DNA of 8,487 bases from Opitutaceae bacterium (GCA_031282705.1 JAITDF010000253.1:1-8487); one strand, 5' to 3'. Numbered from the stretch's first letter, positions 1-6,540 are shown. Notes: a model not told the origin generated them from the letters alone. Translations and numbers: made by a program.

Positions 1-228
1 GAAAAACCACGGAGGAAAGCGTATCGTGCGGGCGCGGTGCGGGCGGACAAAGGCGGAGCCGTGCCCGCAAACCGCGAAAAAAGCCAAAAACAGCCGCTCT
101 GCGGGCGCACTGCGCCGGCCGGCGTGCGCCCCGGGCCGGATCCGGCGTTTTGAATCGCCGGCGCAGCGATTTTCGTCGGCCCCGCCGCCTTTTTGGCCAC
201 TCCCGTTTTTTGGTGTGAAATATGCGGG
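1..228. other. Non-coding edge region, no gene supported
   Basis: I see no convincing gene here. The open frames are arginine/proline-rich readings typical of GC-rich non-coding DNA, and no family motif appears in either strand. It lies downstream of the glycosyltransferase gene that ends at 229. No clear hairpin plus T-run terminator was found. The window begins here, so the tail of an outside feature could be present but unrecognisable. Confidence 0.5.
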
Positions 229-1518
229 CTAAACTTCCACCGTCCGCGGCGCGGGCGGTGGCGCGGGCGGTTTGGTCTCCGCCACGAAACGTTCCAGCTC
301 TTCCACCGCGCGCGCCGGGCCGTTTTCCGATGCGAGCACGGCGCGCGCCCGCGCGGCGGCGGCGGCGAAACCCGGCGCGGCGTCCAGCCGGGCGAGCGCG
401 GCGGCCAGTTGCTCCGGCCAGTGTTTTTTCGCGATGCGGAGGCCGCAGCCCAGCCGCGCCACCTCGCGGCCGAAGAAAAACTGGTCGCCGATGTGCGGCG
501 CCACGAGTTGGGGCGCGCCGGCGTGGAGCGCGCTCGCCGTCGTGCCCGCGCCGCCGTGGTGGATGACCGCCGAGGCGTGCCGGAAAAGCTGGTCGTGCGA
601 GACGCGGCCGACGACCTTGATTTCGCCGCGCCCCGCCGGCGCCTCGAACCCCGCCCAGCCGCGCTGCACCACGAGTTTTTTGCCGCGCGGCCACGCCGCC
701 GCCAGCCGCCGCATCCACGCCGCCGCGTCGGGATACACCATGCTGCCAAACGTGAGCACGGGCGCCTTTTCCCCGCCGGTGAACGCCCGCAGCTCCGCCT
801 CCAGCCGCGCGTCCTCCGGCGCCTGCCAGCGGCAGTAGCCGGTGAAGCGGAAGCGCGGGTCGATGGCGGCCCGCGGGCGCATCAGTTTTTCGGACACGGC
901 CACGATCACGCGCGCCGCCGGCGCGGAGAAAAAACCGCGCACCGGCGGCAGCCCCGCCGCGCGCAGCGGGCGGCGGACGGCGCGGTTGATCACGCGGTCA
1001 ACGATGCGGTTCGCCGCGCGCCACAGAAACGCGTTCCACGCGCGCCGCGCCGCGCCCGGCAGCCAGCGCGGCGACACGATGTTCTCCGGCGGATAGTCCG
1101 GCGACGGCACCGTCTGGTGCGCGAACGAGAGCGTGGCAAACGGCACGCCCCGCCGGTCCGCCAGGCCCTTGTTCATGGGAAACAGATACGACGACACGAG
1201 CAGATCCGCGCCCTCCAGCACGCGCCCGGTGCGCGCGATCAACTCCGGCATCAGCGGCAGCGCGCACCGGAACACCTCGCGCAATTGCGCTATGGGCGAG
1301 TGCAGTTTTTGCAGCCGCCCCATCCACGACTGGAGGGCGATCTCGTGGTCATCCGAACAAAGCGGATAAAACGCCACGCCGGCGCGCCCGATTTCCTCGC
1401 GATAAACGGGCAGCGTCGCGAACACCGTGTCGTGCCCCGCGTCGCGCAGCGCCACCGCGAGCGCGATCACGGGATAGATGTCCCCGGTGGAGCCGTGCGA
1501 TGTGACGATGACGCGCAT
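229..1518 (-). CDS. Glycosyltransferase, GT1/UGT-like family (MurG-like fold)
   Basis: This 429-residue protein probably transfers a sugar from a nucleotide-sugar donor to a lipid or small-molecule acceptor in the cytoplasm or at the inner membrane face. The N-terminus has the glycine-rich beta-strand/loop of GT-B enzymes (VTSHGSTGDIYPVIALA, residues 5-21). The C-terminal half has the donor-site signature VIHHGGAGTT (318-327), followed by a P-HIGDQ segment (about 341-346) whose Asp-Gln pair usually contacts the sugar. These features match sterol- and antibiotic-type UDP-sugar glycosyltransferases, and the length is normal for the family. The acceptor cannot be predicted. The last 15 residues are proline-rich and probably disordered. 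The ATG at 1518 starts directly at the first beta strand; only a weak purine stretch (CGGAA) precedes it. It stands alone, with no sugar-pathway neighbours in the window. Confidence 0.88.
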   Translation of the reverse strand: MRVIVTSHGSTGDIYPVIALAVALRDAGHDTVFATLPVYREEIGRAGVAFYPLCSDDHEIALQSWMGRLQKLHSPIAQLREVFRCALPLMPELIARTGRVLEGADLLVSSYLFPMNKGLADRRGVPFATLSFAHQTVPSPDYPPENIVSPRWLPGAARRAWNAFLWRAANRIVDRVINRAVRRPLRAAGLPPVRGFFSAPAARVIVAVSEKLMRPRAAIDPRFRFTGYCRWQAPEDARLEAELRAFTGGEKAPVLTFGSMVYPDAAAWMRRLAAAWPRGKKLVVQRGWAGFEAPAGRGEIKVVGRVSHDQLFRHASAVIHHGGAGTTASALHAGAPQLVAPHIGDQFFFGREVARLGCGLRIAKKHWPEQLAAALARLDAAPGFAAAAARARAVLASENGPARAVEELERFVAETKPPAPPPAPRTVEV

Positions 1519-1693
1519 GTGTTTTTCCGCGACATCGTGCGCCGCCCCCGCGCCATGCCAACCGCTAAAAGCAGTCCACGCGGGGTGCGATTCAAGGTGC
1601 CGCCCGTTCCGCGGCAGTTTCGCCGTTCATACCTCCGGGTGCAACAGGAAGCGATGTCACCGCCGGAGTCTTTCTCTTTCTTCTTTCCTCTTT

Positions 1694-1739
1694 ACTGATG
1701 TTACGCGGCGGCGCCCGTGCCCTTGGAAGGACGGCACGG
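1694..1739. repeat. Partial repeat arm plus palindrome, related to the 7918-8055 element
   Basis: Bases 1694-1709 (ACTGATGTTACGCGGC) are identical to 7917-7932, the left end of the MITE-like element. Just after it lies a hairpin: CCGTGCC (1715-1721) pairs with GGCACGG (1733-1739), and its loop carries CTTGGAAG. The MITE also has its arm followed by a hairpin containing CTTCCAAG. No matching opposite arm was found within the next few hundred bases. This may be a one-ended relic or a different family sharing the same end. Confidence 0.5.
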
Positions 1740-1766
1740 AGGCGCGCCGCTCCACGGCCTGGTGGC

Positions 1767-1803
1767 GCGCCCGCCGGCGGCTTTCACTTGCGCCGGCGGG
1801 CGC
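1767..1803. repeat. Strong GC hairpin, 13-bp perfect stem
   Basis: Bases 1767-1779 (GCGCCCGCCGGCG) are the exact reverse complement of 1791-1803, with an 11-base loop (1780-1790). It sits 23 bases before the ATG of the small membrane protein gene. There is no T-run on either side, so it does not look like an intrinsic terminator. It could affect translation of that gene or be part of the neighbouring repeat. Confidence 0.55.
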
Positions 1804-1826
1804 CGGCGCGCTCACTCGACGGCTGC

Positions 1827-2027
1827 ATGATGAGCCCACGGACACGCAAAAACATCCTCGTCGCCGCCTTGGTGCTGATTGCCATCGCGCTTTGCCTCGT
1901 GTTTCCGCGCATGCGCATGTTTTCCCGGATATTCATGCGCGAGTTTCGTTTTCTCTGGTGGCTCCTGCTTCTTGCCGGCGTCGCGATTTATTTCGCGGTG
2001 ATCCGCGGCCGCCGGGGCAAACCGTGA
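1827..2027 (+). CDS. Small two-helix membrane protein, function unknown
   Basis: A 66-residue protein I cannot assign to a named family. After a short basic start (MMSPRTRKN) comes a hydrophobic helix (about residues 9-26, ILVAALVLIAIALCLVF). A basic connector with RMRMFSRIFMREFRF follows, then a second helix (about 44-60, LWWLLLLAGVAIYFAVI), and the tail is basic (RGRRGKP). This predicts two transmembrane segments with cytoplasmic termini. ATG codons at 1827 and 1830 are both possible. The longer frame from 1698 is arginine/proline-rich and runs through the hairpin repeats, so I rejected it. No Shine-Dalgarno site is visible. It converges with the recombinase gene, leaving a gap of only 32 bases. 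Confidence 0.6.
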   Translation: MMSPRTRKNILVAALVLIAIALCLVFPRMRMFSRIFMREFRFLWWLLLLAGVAIYFAVIRGRRGKP

Positions 2028-2059
2028 AGCCGCCGCCCGCCGCCGACCCCCGCGCGCCC

Positions 2060-3037
2060 TCACGCCTCCTTGTCCTTGTTGCGCGGATGAAACCGGGCAT
2101 GCCGGGCGATGAGCCGTTTTTCCTCCACTGTCGTGTAGATTTGCGTCGTCGCCAGGTTCGCGTGCCCGAGCATTTCCTGGATCGCCCGCAAATCCGCGCC
2201 GCCGCCGAGCAGGTGCGTGGCAAAGGAGTGGCGCAGCAGATGCGGCTTCACGTTTTTTTCGATGCCGGCGCGCCGCGCGTATTTTTTGACCAGCACCCAG
2301 AGCGTTTTCCGCGACAGCGCCCTGCCGTCGCCGCGCGGCCCGCCGCTCAGGAACAGCTCGCTGCCCGTCCGCCCGCTTTTCTCAAAATGCGGGCGCCCCG
2401 CCTCCAGGTAAATTTTCAGCGCGTCGAGCGCGCGGCGGCCCACCGGCACGATCCGCTCCTTCGCGCCCTTGCCAAACACGCGCAAGAACCCGTGCCGCAA
2501 ATCCACCTGCTGGAGTTCGAGCCCGGCCAGCTCCGACACGCGCAGCCCGCTCGCATAAAACAGCTCCAGAATCGCCCGGTCGCGCAAGGCCTGCGCGCCG
2601 CCGCCGCCGCCCGCCGCCTCGATGATCCCCGCCGTCTCCGCCTCGGTGAGCGTGCCGGGGATTTTGCGCGACAGTTTCGGCGCCGACAGCAGCGCCGTGA
2701 AATCGTCCGCGCGGAGCTGTTCGCGCACGAGGTGTTTCGCGAGGCCGCGCAGCGCCGCGAGTTTCCGCGCCATGCTCGCGCCGGAGTAGTTTTCATCCGC
2801 GAGCGAATGCAGCCAGGCCGCCACTTCGCCGCCCTGCGCCGTGCGCCAGTCGCGCGCGCCGCGCGCCGCGAGAAACCGGGCGCAGGCATCGAGGTCGTCC
2901 TGGTAGGCGGCCTGGGTGTGCGGGGAGTGGCCGCGTTCGAGCTGGAGGAATTGGATGAACCCGTCGATGTCGCCCGCGAACGCGGCGGGCGCGCGGCTGT
3001 CCGTCAGTTTTGCCTGGTCTTTTTTTGGGCGGGCCAT
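2060..3037 (-). CDS. xerD: Tyrosine recombinase XerD/XerC-type
   Basis: A 325-residue site-specific recombinase expected to resolve chromosome dimers at a dif-like site, acting with a partner Xer and FtsK. The N-terminal SAM-like core-binding domain spans about residues 20-112. The catalytic domain follows with all expected residues: R166 in GLRVSEL, a lysine in GKGAKER (190-195), H266/R269 in KPHLLRH, H292 in LGHANL and nucleophile Y301 in TTQIYT. GADLR and the VEEKRL...HPR tail look more like XerD, while LGHANL also occurs in XerC, so the XerC/XerD choice is uncertain. It is slightly longer than the usual roughly 300 residues, with a short charged N-terminus. I chose the ATG at 3037; the longer frame from 3079 adds 14 residues (MCGRRARAALFFRI) that look like translated spacer. 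It lies 138 bases downstream of infA on the same strand. Confidence 0.9.
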   Translation of the reverse strand: MARPKKDQAKLTDSRAPAAFAGDIDGFIQFLQLERGHSPHTQAAYQDDLDACARFLAARGARDWRTAQGGEVAAWLHSLADENYSGASMARKLAALRGLAKHLVREQLRADDFTALLSAPKLSRKIPGTLTEAETAGIIEAAGGGGGAQALRDRAILELFYASGLRVSELAGLELQQVDLRHGFLRVFGKGAKERIVPVGRRALDALKIYLEAGRPHFEKSGRTGSELFLSGGPRGDGRALSRKTLWVLVKKYARRAGIEKNVKPHLLRHSFATHLLGGGADLRAIQEMLGHANLATTQIYTTVEEKRLIARHARFHPRNKDKEA

Positions 3038-3175
3038 GATGCGAAAAAAAAGCGCGGCGCGGGCGCGCCGTCCGCACATCGGGCCAAACCCTTCGCGCCG
3101 GCCGGCGGCGGGCCGGCATCAAAAACGCGGACGGCGCCAAAACCGCCCCGCCGCGAACCGCCGCCCCGCGCCGCC

Positions 3176-3436
3176 TCAATACCGGCGCCGCTGCGCCGGG
3201 CGCGACACCGGGCGCTCATCGCGCACGCGGTAGGTGATTCGCGCCTTTTCAAGATCGTAGGGGCTCATCTCCATCTTCACGCGGTCGCCGGCGGCGATCT
3301 TGATGAAGTTTTTTCTGAGCTTGCCCGAGATATGCGCGAGCACCGTGTGCCCGCCCGCTATCTCGACCTTGAACATTGTGCCCGGAAGGACGGACACAAT
3401 CTTGCCTTCGACTTCAATGGATTTTCCGTCAGACAT
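3176..3436 (-). CDS. infA: Translation initiation factor IF-1
   Basis: An 86-residue protein with the OB-fold of IF-1, which binds the 30S A site and works with IF-2 and IF-3 during initiation. Diagnostic segments are IEVEGKIVSVLPGTMFKVE (7-25), HTVLAHISGKLRKNFIKI (30-47), GDRVKMEMSPYDLEKARITYR (50-70). The canonical protein is about 72 residues; here a basic tail (RPVSRPAQRRRY) extends it by about 14. The ATG at 3436 gives the expected MSDGKSIEVEG start; an upstream ATG at 3463 would add nine residues without homology. No Shine-Dalgarno precedes it. It is divergent from rpsR, and 235 bases separate the two starts. Confidence 0.95.
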   Translation of the reverse strand: MSDGKSIEVEGKIVSVLPGTMFKVEIAGGHTVLAHISGKLRKNFIKIAAGDRVKMEMSPYDLEKARITYRVRDERPVSRPAQRRRY

Positions 3437-3623
3437 ACGAAGCGAGGCGCCGGATGGCCTCAATGGTTTGGTTCATGCTTGGATTGGTGGTGGGAAAGGG
3501 AAAACGTCCGCGGTGAAAATCGCCGCGAAAAGAGACGGGATGCTGCCCGGGCGCGGACGCGAGTCAAGGTTTTCCTCCGGGGTCCGCGGAAGGCTTTTTG
3601 GCGGCCCCACACACACAGACGTG

Positions 3624-3651
3624 TTGACAAGCGGCGGGGCACTCATTCTAG
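3624..3651 (+). promoter_or_regulatory. Candidate sigma70-type promoter for rpsR
   Basis: A perfect -35 hexamer TTGACA lies at 3624-3629. The downstream region at 3643-3651 (TCATTCTAG) holds only poor matches to TATAAT: CATTCT (14-base spacing) or TTCTAG (16-base spacing). Transcription would begin about 15 bases before the rpsR ATG, giving a very short leader. The -35 is seen directly; the promoter call is inference. Confidence 0.4.
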
Positions 3652-3671
3652 TCCGGCCCTTTTCCTTCCAA

Positions 3672-3887
3672 ATGAGCACCACGACCGAACAGCCACCGCA
3701 ACCCGAGCAAAGGCAGCAAAGCCTCACGCCGGAGAATTTCCCCTTCATGGTTCCGCACTTGATGAGCCGCTTCGTGACCGACACGGGCAAGATCCTGCCG
3801 CGCAAATACACGCACCTCACCGCGAAACAGCAGCGCGCCATCACGCGCACCATCAAACACTCGCGCAACCTCCTGCTGGCACAGTAA
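3672..3887 (+). CDS. rpsR: 30S ribosomal protein S18 (bS18), cysteine-free form
   Basis: A 71-residue small-subunit protein that sits on the platform next to bS6 and 16S rRNA. The C-terminal core matches bS18: LMSRFVTDTGKILPRKYTHL (30-49), TAKQQRAITRTIKHSRNLLL (50-69), equivalent to the usual FxxxxGKIxPRRxTG...KxQRxxxxAIKxARxLxLL. The N-terminus (MSTTTEQPPQPEQRQQS) is polar and Gln/Pro-rich. It lacks the KxCxFC motif that many bS18 proteins use for zinc, and the whole protein has no cysteine. The ATG at 3672 is chosen because the upstream frame runs through spacer. The gene stands alone, not in the common rpsF-ssb-rpsR-rplI arrangement, so a second copy elsewhere is possible. Confidence 0.9.
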   Translation: MSTTTEQPPQPEQRQQSLTPENFPFMVPHLMSRFVTDTGKILPRKYTHLTAKQQRAITRTIKHSRNLLLAQ

Positions 3888-3889
3888 CA

Positions 3890-4072
3890 CTCGCTTCGCT
3901 CGCAAATCCCAAAAGACAGTGGCGCTCCGCACGGGACGCCCGCGGGAGTTCGGGGTTTGGGATTTTGATTTTGGGATTTTGGCTCCGGGTTTGAGATTCG
4001 GGATTCCACCCCTCCTCCCTCCTCCCTCCCCCTCGAAATTTTTTGGGGTTTGGGATTTGTGAGCGCAGCGAG
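3890..4072. repeat. Composite intergenic repeat bounded by 24-bp inverted arms
   Basis: The arm at 3890-3913 (CTCGCTTCGCTCGCAAATCC and onward) is the reverse complement of 4049-4072, with 2 mismatches in 24. The arms begin three bases after the rpsR stop codon. The interior holds short TTTGGGATTTT direct repeats (3956-3981) and a C/T-rich tract with a CCTCCCT period (about 4011-4032). No gene is supported in this 224-base gap between rpsR and the synthase gene. It looks like a repeat-derived spacer that may fold on transcription and end rpsR messages. Confidence 0.65.
3956..3981. repeat. Direct repeat, TTTGGGATTTTG x2 with a 14-bp period
   Basis: Perfect 12-bp copies occur at 3956-3967 and 3970-3981. 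Degenerate relatives follow (TTTGAGATTCGGGATTCC) near 3990-4007. The same AAATCCCAAA core appears in the inverted arms of the surrounding repeat. Confidence 0.6.
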
Positions 4073-4111
4073 CCCGTTTTGTTGAGCAACCCGCCACCCG
4101 CCGAATCGTCC

Positions 4112-5257
4112 ATGCCCGCCTCCACGCCGAAACCCCGGTTGCGCGCGCGCGTCTTTCGCGGCACGCCGGCCAACATCGCCCGCCTCGCCCGGGCGCTGCG
4201 GCGCGACGAACTCGTGGCGGTGCCCACGGAGACGGTTTACGGCCTTGCCGGCAACGCGCTTTCGCCGCGCGCCTGCGAGGCGATTTTCCTGGCCAAGGGC
4301 CGCCCCGCCGGCGACCCGCTCATCGTGCACATACACCGCCTCGCGCAACTCGACGCCCTCGCGTGGCGCAACCCCGCCGTCGGCCCGCTCGCCCGCGCCT
4401 TCTGGCCGGGGCCGCTCACGCTGGTGCTGCCGAAAAAGCCCGTCGTGCCCGGCATCGTCACCTCGGGCCTGCCGAGCGTGGCCGTCCGCATGCCGGCGCA
4501 CCGGGTCTTCCGCGCGCTGCTCAAGGCATGCGGGCTGCCGCTTGCCGCGCCGAGCGCGAACCCGTTTGGCTACGTCAGCCCCACGCTGCCCGCGCATGTG
4601 CTCGACGGGCTCGGGACAAAGATACGCCACATCCTCGACGGCGGGCCGGCGGCGATCGGGCTCGAATCCACCATCCTCGACCTCCGCGACCCGCGCCGCC
4701 CGGCGATCCTGCGCCCCGGCGCGGTTTCCGCCGCCGCCATCGCGCGCGTGCTCGGCGTGCGCGTGGCGTCCGCGCGCCTGCCCGCGCAAGAAAATGCGCC
4801 CGCCGCACCCGCACCCGCCGCCGCCACGCTCACCGCGCCCGCCGCCGCGCCTGGCACTCTGCCCCCCCCCCTTTTTTTTCCTCCCATCTCTCCCATACCT
4901 CCCATTTCTCCCATCCCCCCCGCCGCGCTCGCGCCCGGCATGTTGACGAGACACTACAGCCCGCGGCTCCCCCTCACCCTGCACAAACGCCTGACCCTGG
5001 CGCGGGCGCGGGTGCTGCCGCGCGACGAGGCCGCCCTGCTGCTCCGCCGCCCGCGCCGCGCCGCGCCCGGCAACGTCTTCTGGCTCTCCGAGACCGGCGC
5101 GCTCGATGAGGCCGCGCGCAACCTTTTCGCAAAATTGCGCGCGCTCGACGTCCCCTCGCCGGAGCGCAAACGCCTGCACGTCGCGCTCGCCCCCGGACAT
5201 TCCGCCCTGGCCCTCGCCATCAACGACCGCCTGACGCGGGCCGCTGCGAAACGCTGA
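4112..5257 (+). CDS. tsaC: L-threonylcarbamoyladenylate synthase (Sua5-type, YrdC domain plus C-terminal domain)
   Basis: This 381-residue enzyme makes threonylcarbamoyl-AMP from threonine, bicarbonate and ATP, the first step of t6A37 modification of ANN-decoding tRNAs. The YrdC catalytic domain (about 13-215) shows PTETVYGLAGNA (38-49), KGRPAGDPL (62-70), WPGPLTLVL (98-106), SVAVRMPAH (122-130), PLAAPSAN (143-150), STILD (186-190) and LRPG (200-203). The Sua5 linker motif APGMLTRHYSP (274-284) and a C-terminal Rossmann-like domain (about 290-381) mark the long form. Between them lies an unusual Ala/Pro-rich insert (about 226-273) encoded by homopolymers and a 9-bp minisatellite. The ATG at 4112 starts at the expected distance from the domain; the upstream frame reads intergenic repeat. 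No Shine-Dalgarno is seen. Confidence 0.92.
   Translation: MPASTPKPRLRARVFRGTPANIARLARALRRDELVAVPTETVYGLAGNALSPRACEAIFLAKGRPAGDPLIVHIHRLAQLDALAWRNPAVGPLARAFWPGPLTLVLPKKPVVPGIVTSGLPSVAVRMPAHRVFRALLKACGLPLAAPSANPFGYVSPTLPAHVLDGLGTKIRHILDGGPAAIGLESTILDLRDPRRPAILRPGAVSAAAIARVLGVRVASARLPAQENAPAAPAPAAATLTAPAAAPGTLPPPLFFPPISPIPPISPIPPAALAPGMLTRHYSPRLPLTLHKRLTLARARVLPRDEAALLLRRPRRAAPGNVFWLSETGALDEAARNLFAKLRALDVPSPERKRLHVALAPGHSALALAINDRLTRAAAKR
4862..4916 (+). repeat. C10-T8 tract plus 4 x 9-bp minisatellite inside tsaC
   Basis: Ten C (4862-4871) and eight T (4872-4879) are followed by four 9-bp units of the form CTCCCATNN (4881-4916). The unit length keeps the frame and encodes the periodic PIS-PIP-PIS-PIP stretch in the interdomain linker. 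The homopolymers are slippage-prone; a one-base change would remove the C-terminal domain. Confidence 0.85.
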
Positions 5258-5325
5258 GCCGCGGGGGAAGGGCTTTCTTGTCGTTCGTTTTTCGTCTGTC
5301 GTCGTTCGTCAAGAGGGGGAAGGGG

Positions 5326-5350
5326 ATGGGAGAAAGGGGAGGGATGGGAG
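5326..5350 (-). repeat. 9-bp minisatellite (ATGGGAGNN x3), inverted relative to the tsaC copy
   Basis: ATGGGAG occurs at 5326-5332 and 5344-5350, with AGGGGAG at 5335-5341, all in a 9-bp period. The reverse complement is CTCCCAT, the unit found four times inside tsaC. This array sits within the loop of the surrounding hairpin. Confidence 0.7.
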
Positions 5351-5357
5351 AGAAAGA

Positions 5358-5385
5358 GAACGACGACAGACGAACGACGACAGAC
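5358..5385. repeat. Tandem 14-mer GAACGACGACAGAC x2
   Basis: Two perfect adjacent copies lie at 5358-5371 and 5372-5385, followed by degenerate copies built from GACAGAC, GACGAG and GAACGAG to about 5424. This forms the right side of the intergenic hairpin. Confidence 0.75.
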
Positions 5386-5495
5386 GAAAGACAGACGACA
5401 GACGAGCGACAAACGGCGAACGAGAGAGAAAAAAAACGCTTCCGTCCGGCGGCCCGGCGATGCTTGAAAAACGCCCGGCCAGCCATTCAAAACCG

Positions 5496-5522
5496 CGCGG
5501 GGAAACCGCTTTCAGCCCCGCG
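5496..5522 (-). terminator. Possible terminator of the phosphatase gene
   Basis: CGCGGGG (5496-5502) pairs with CCCCGCG (5516-5522) around a 13-base loop that covers the gene's stop codon (5512-5514). Read on the minus strand, the stem is followed by GGTTTTGAATGG, only a short T-run. The stem is seen directly; terminator function is a weak inference. Confidence 0.3.
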
Positions 5523-6291
5523 GGTTCAGCGCGGCGATGACCTGCGGGTGCAGCGCCGGGCCGGCCGCGACGATGGAGCCGGCGTTGACCGGATCGCGCC
5601 CCTGCCAGTCGGTGATGACGCCGCCCGCCCCCCGCACGATGGGGACAAGCGCCTGGATGTCCCACGGGTTCATGACCGGGTCGAGCATCACGTCGGCCCG
5701 GCCGGACGCGAGCAGGAGGTAGCCGTGGCAGTCGCCCCACGTGCGCACGAGCCGCGCGCGCGCGGCGAGCGCGGCGAAGGCGGGGCCGTCCTGGTATTTC
5801 GCCGGGTTGAGCGGGTCGCTGGTGAGCAGGGTCGCGTCCTCGATGCGGGCGGTTTCGCGCACGCGCACGGGGCGGCCGTTGAGCGTGGCCGCGGCACCGT
5901 CGCCGAGCATGAGCAGGCCGAGCACGGGCTGGTGGATCGCGCCGAGCACGGGGCGGCCCTCGTGCTTGAGCGCGATGAGGGTGCCCCAGAGCGGCACGCC
6001 GGTGATGAAGGACTTGGTGCCGTCGATGGGGTCGAGCACCCACACCCACTCGGCGCCGGTGTTTTCGCCGCCGGACTCCTCGCCGACGACGCCGTGGCCG
6101 GGGAATTTTTCCGCGATCATCGCGCGCATCAACGCCTCCGCGCCGCGGTCGGCGGCGGTGACGGGCGAGCCGTCGGCCTTGATTTCGACGGCGGGCGCCG
6201 CGCCCGCGAACCACGGGCGGAGGAACTCGCCGCTGCGGCGGGCCAGTTCGACGATGAAGGAGCGGAACGGTGCGAGGTCGGGCCGGGTCAT
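5512..6291 (-). CDS. Inositol monophosphatase family phosphatase (HisN/SuhB-like)
   Basis: This 259-residue Mg2+-dependent, Li+-sensitive-type phosphatase has the family's metal-site residues: GEESGG (E71/E72), VLDPIDGTKSF (D87, D90, G91, T92) and NPWDIQALVPIVRGAGG (W210, D211). The substrate is a small phosphate ester. Histidinol phosphate and inositol phosphate are the main candidates. The WGDCHGYLLLASGRADVMLDP stretch (185-205) resembles the histidinol-phosphatase branch, but I cannot settle this without a tree. The length is normal. I chose the ATG at 6291; in-frame ATGs at 6351 and 6510 add residues without family resemblance. No Shine-Dalgarno is seen (pyrimidine-rich TTCCTTTTCCCTTTTC precedes it). 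The 249-base gap to the next gene is comparatively AT-rich and holds a 10-bp palindrome ATGCATGCAT (6404-6413). Confidence 0.9.
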   Translation of the reverse strand: MTRPDLAPFRSFIVELARRSGEFLRPWFAGAAPAVEIKADGSPVTAADRGAEALMRAMIAEKFPGHGVVGEESGGENTGAEWVWVLDPIDGTKSFITGVPLWGTLIALKHEGRPVLGAIHQPVLGLLMLGDGAAATLNGRPVRVRETARIEDATLLTSDPLNPAKYQDGPAFAALAARARLVRTWGDCHGYLLLASGRADVMLDPVMNPWDIQALVPIVRGAGGVITDWQGRDPVNAGSIVAAGPALHPQVIAALNPRG

Positions 6292-6540
6292 GAAAAGGGA
6301 AAAGGAATAGCCGTAAAAAAGCACAAAACGCTCAAAAACTAAAATCCTCATTTTTTGCAGACGCGACGCGCCCGGCGCCCACCGTTTCCGGGACGTGGCC
6401 GGAATGCATGCATAAGGATTCATTGCTTGGATTGCAGAGTTTTCTTCCAGCCTTTGACCGGCTTTAATTTTGTTCCGCGCCGCCAGCCGCCCGGTCATTT
6501 TGCTTGTCAATCGTCCGTGCCTTCCGGAAAACAGCCGCGC

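Larger units (their letters stand above)
1519..1826. other. 308-base spacer with hairpins between divergent genes
   Basis: No gene is supported between the start of the glycosyltransferase (minus) and the small membrane protein (plus). The part next to the glycosyltransferase should hold its promoter, but I found no convincing -35/-10 pair. A pyrimidine-rich stretch (1671-1693, mostly C and T) leads into the repeat-like arm at 1694-1709 and two strong GC hairpins, listed separately. Confidence 0.5.
5290..5389. repeat. Intergenic hairpin with 21-bp perfect arms
   Basis: Bases 5290-5310 are the exact reverse complement of 5369-5389, enclosing a 58-base loop. The arm core is GACGAACGACGACAGACGAA. 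It lies in the 254-base gap between two convergent genes, tsaC and the phosphatase. The flanks continue with degenerate GACGA/GACAGAC repeats to about 5422. No gene is supported in this gap. Confidence 0.75.

Noticed and set aside
193..1698. 501-residue plus-strand open frame opposite the glycosyltransferase
   Set aside because: Arginine/histidine-rich with no family motif; it is the antisense shadow of a well-supported GC-rich gene.
2060..3079. Longer start for the recombinase at 3079
   Set aside because: The added 14 residues are basic spacer-like sequence, and the family start fits the ATG at 3037 better.
3097..3117. GCCGGCC/GGCCGGC hairpin as an infA terminator
   Set aside because: No T-run follows on the minus strand. 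It is a short palindrome expected in such GC-rich DNA.
1478..3994. 838-residue plus-strand open frame
   Set aside because: It spans antisense of xerD and infA plus spacers and overlaps rpsR in another frame. The composition is that of translated GC-rich noise.
3473..5200. 575-residue minus-strand open frame
   Set aside because: It is antisense to rpsR and tsaC and runs through the intergenic repeats; no recognisable domain.
5358..5424. CRISPR-like array from the repeated GACGACAGAC units
   Set aside because: Units are adjacent without unique spacers and degenerate quickly; no cas genes are present.
6454..6468. TTGACC and TTTAAT as a promoter for the HTH gene
   Set aside because: The two hexamers are only 3 bases apart, which is incompatible with a sigma70 promoter.
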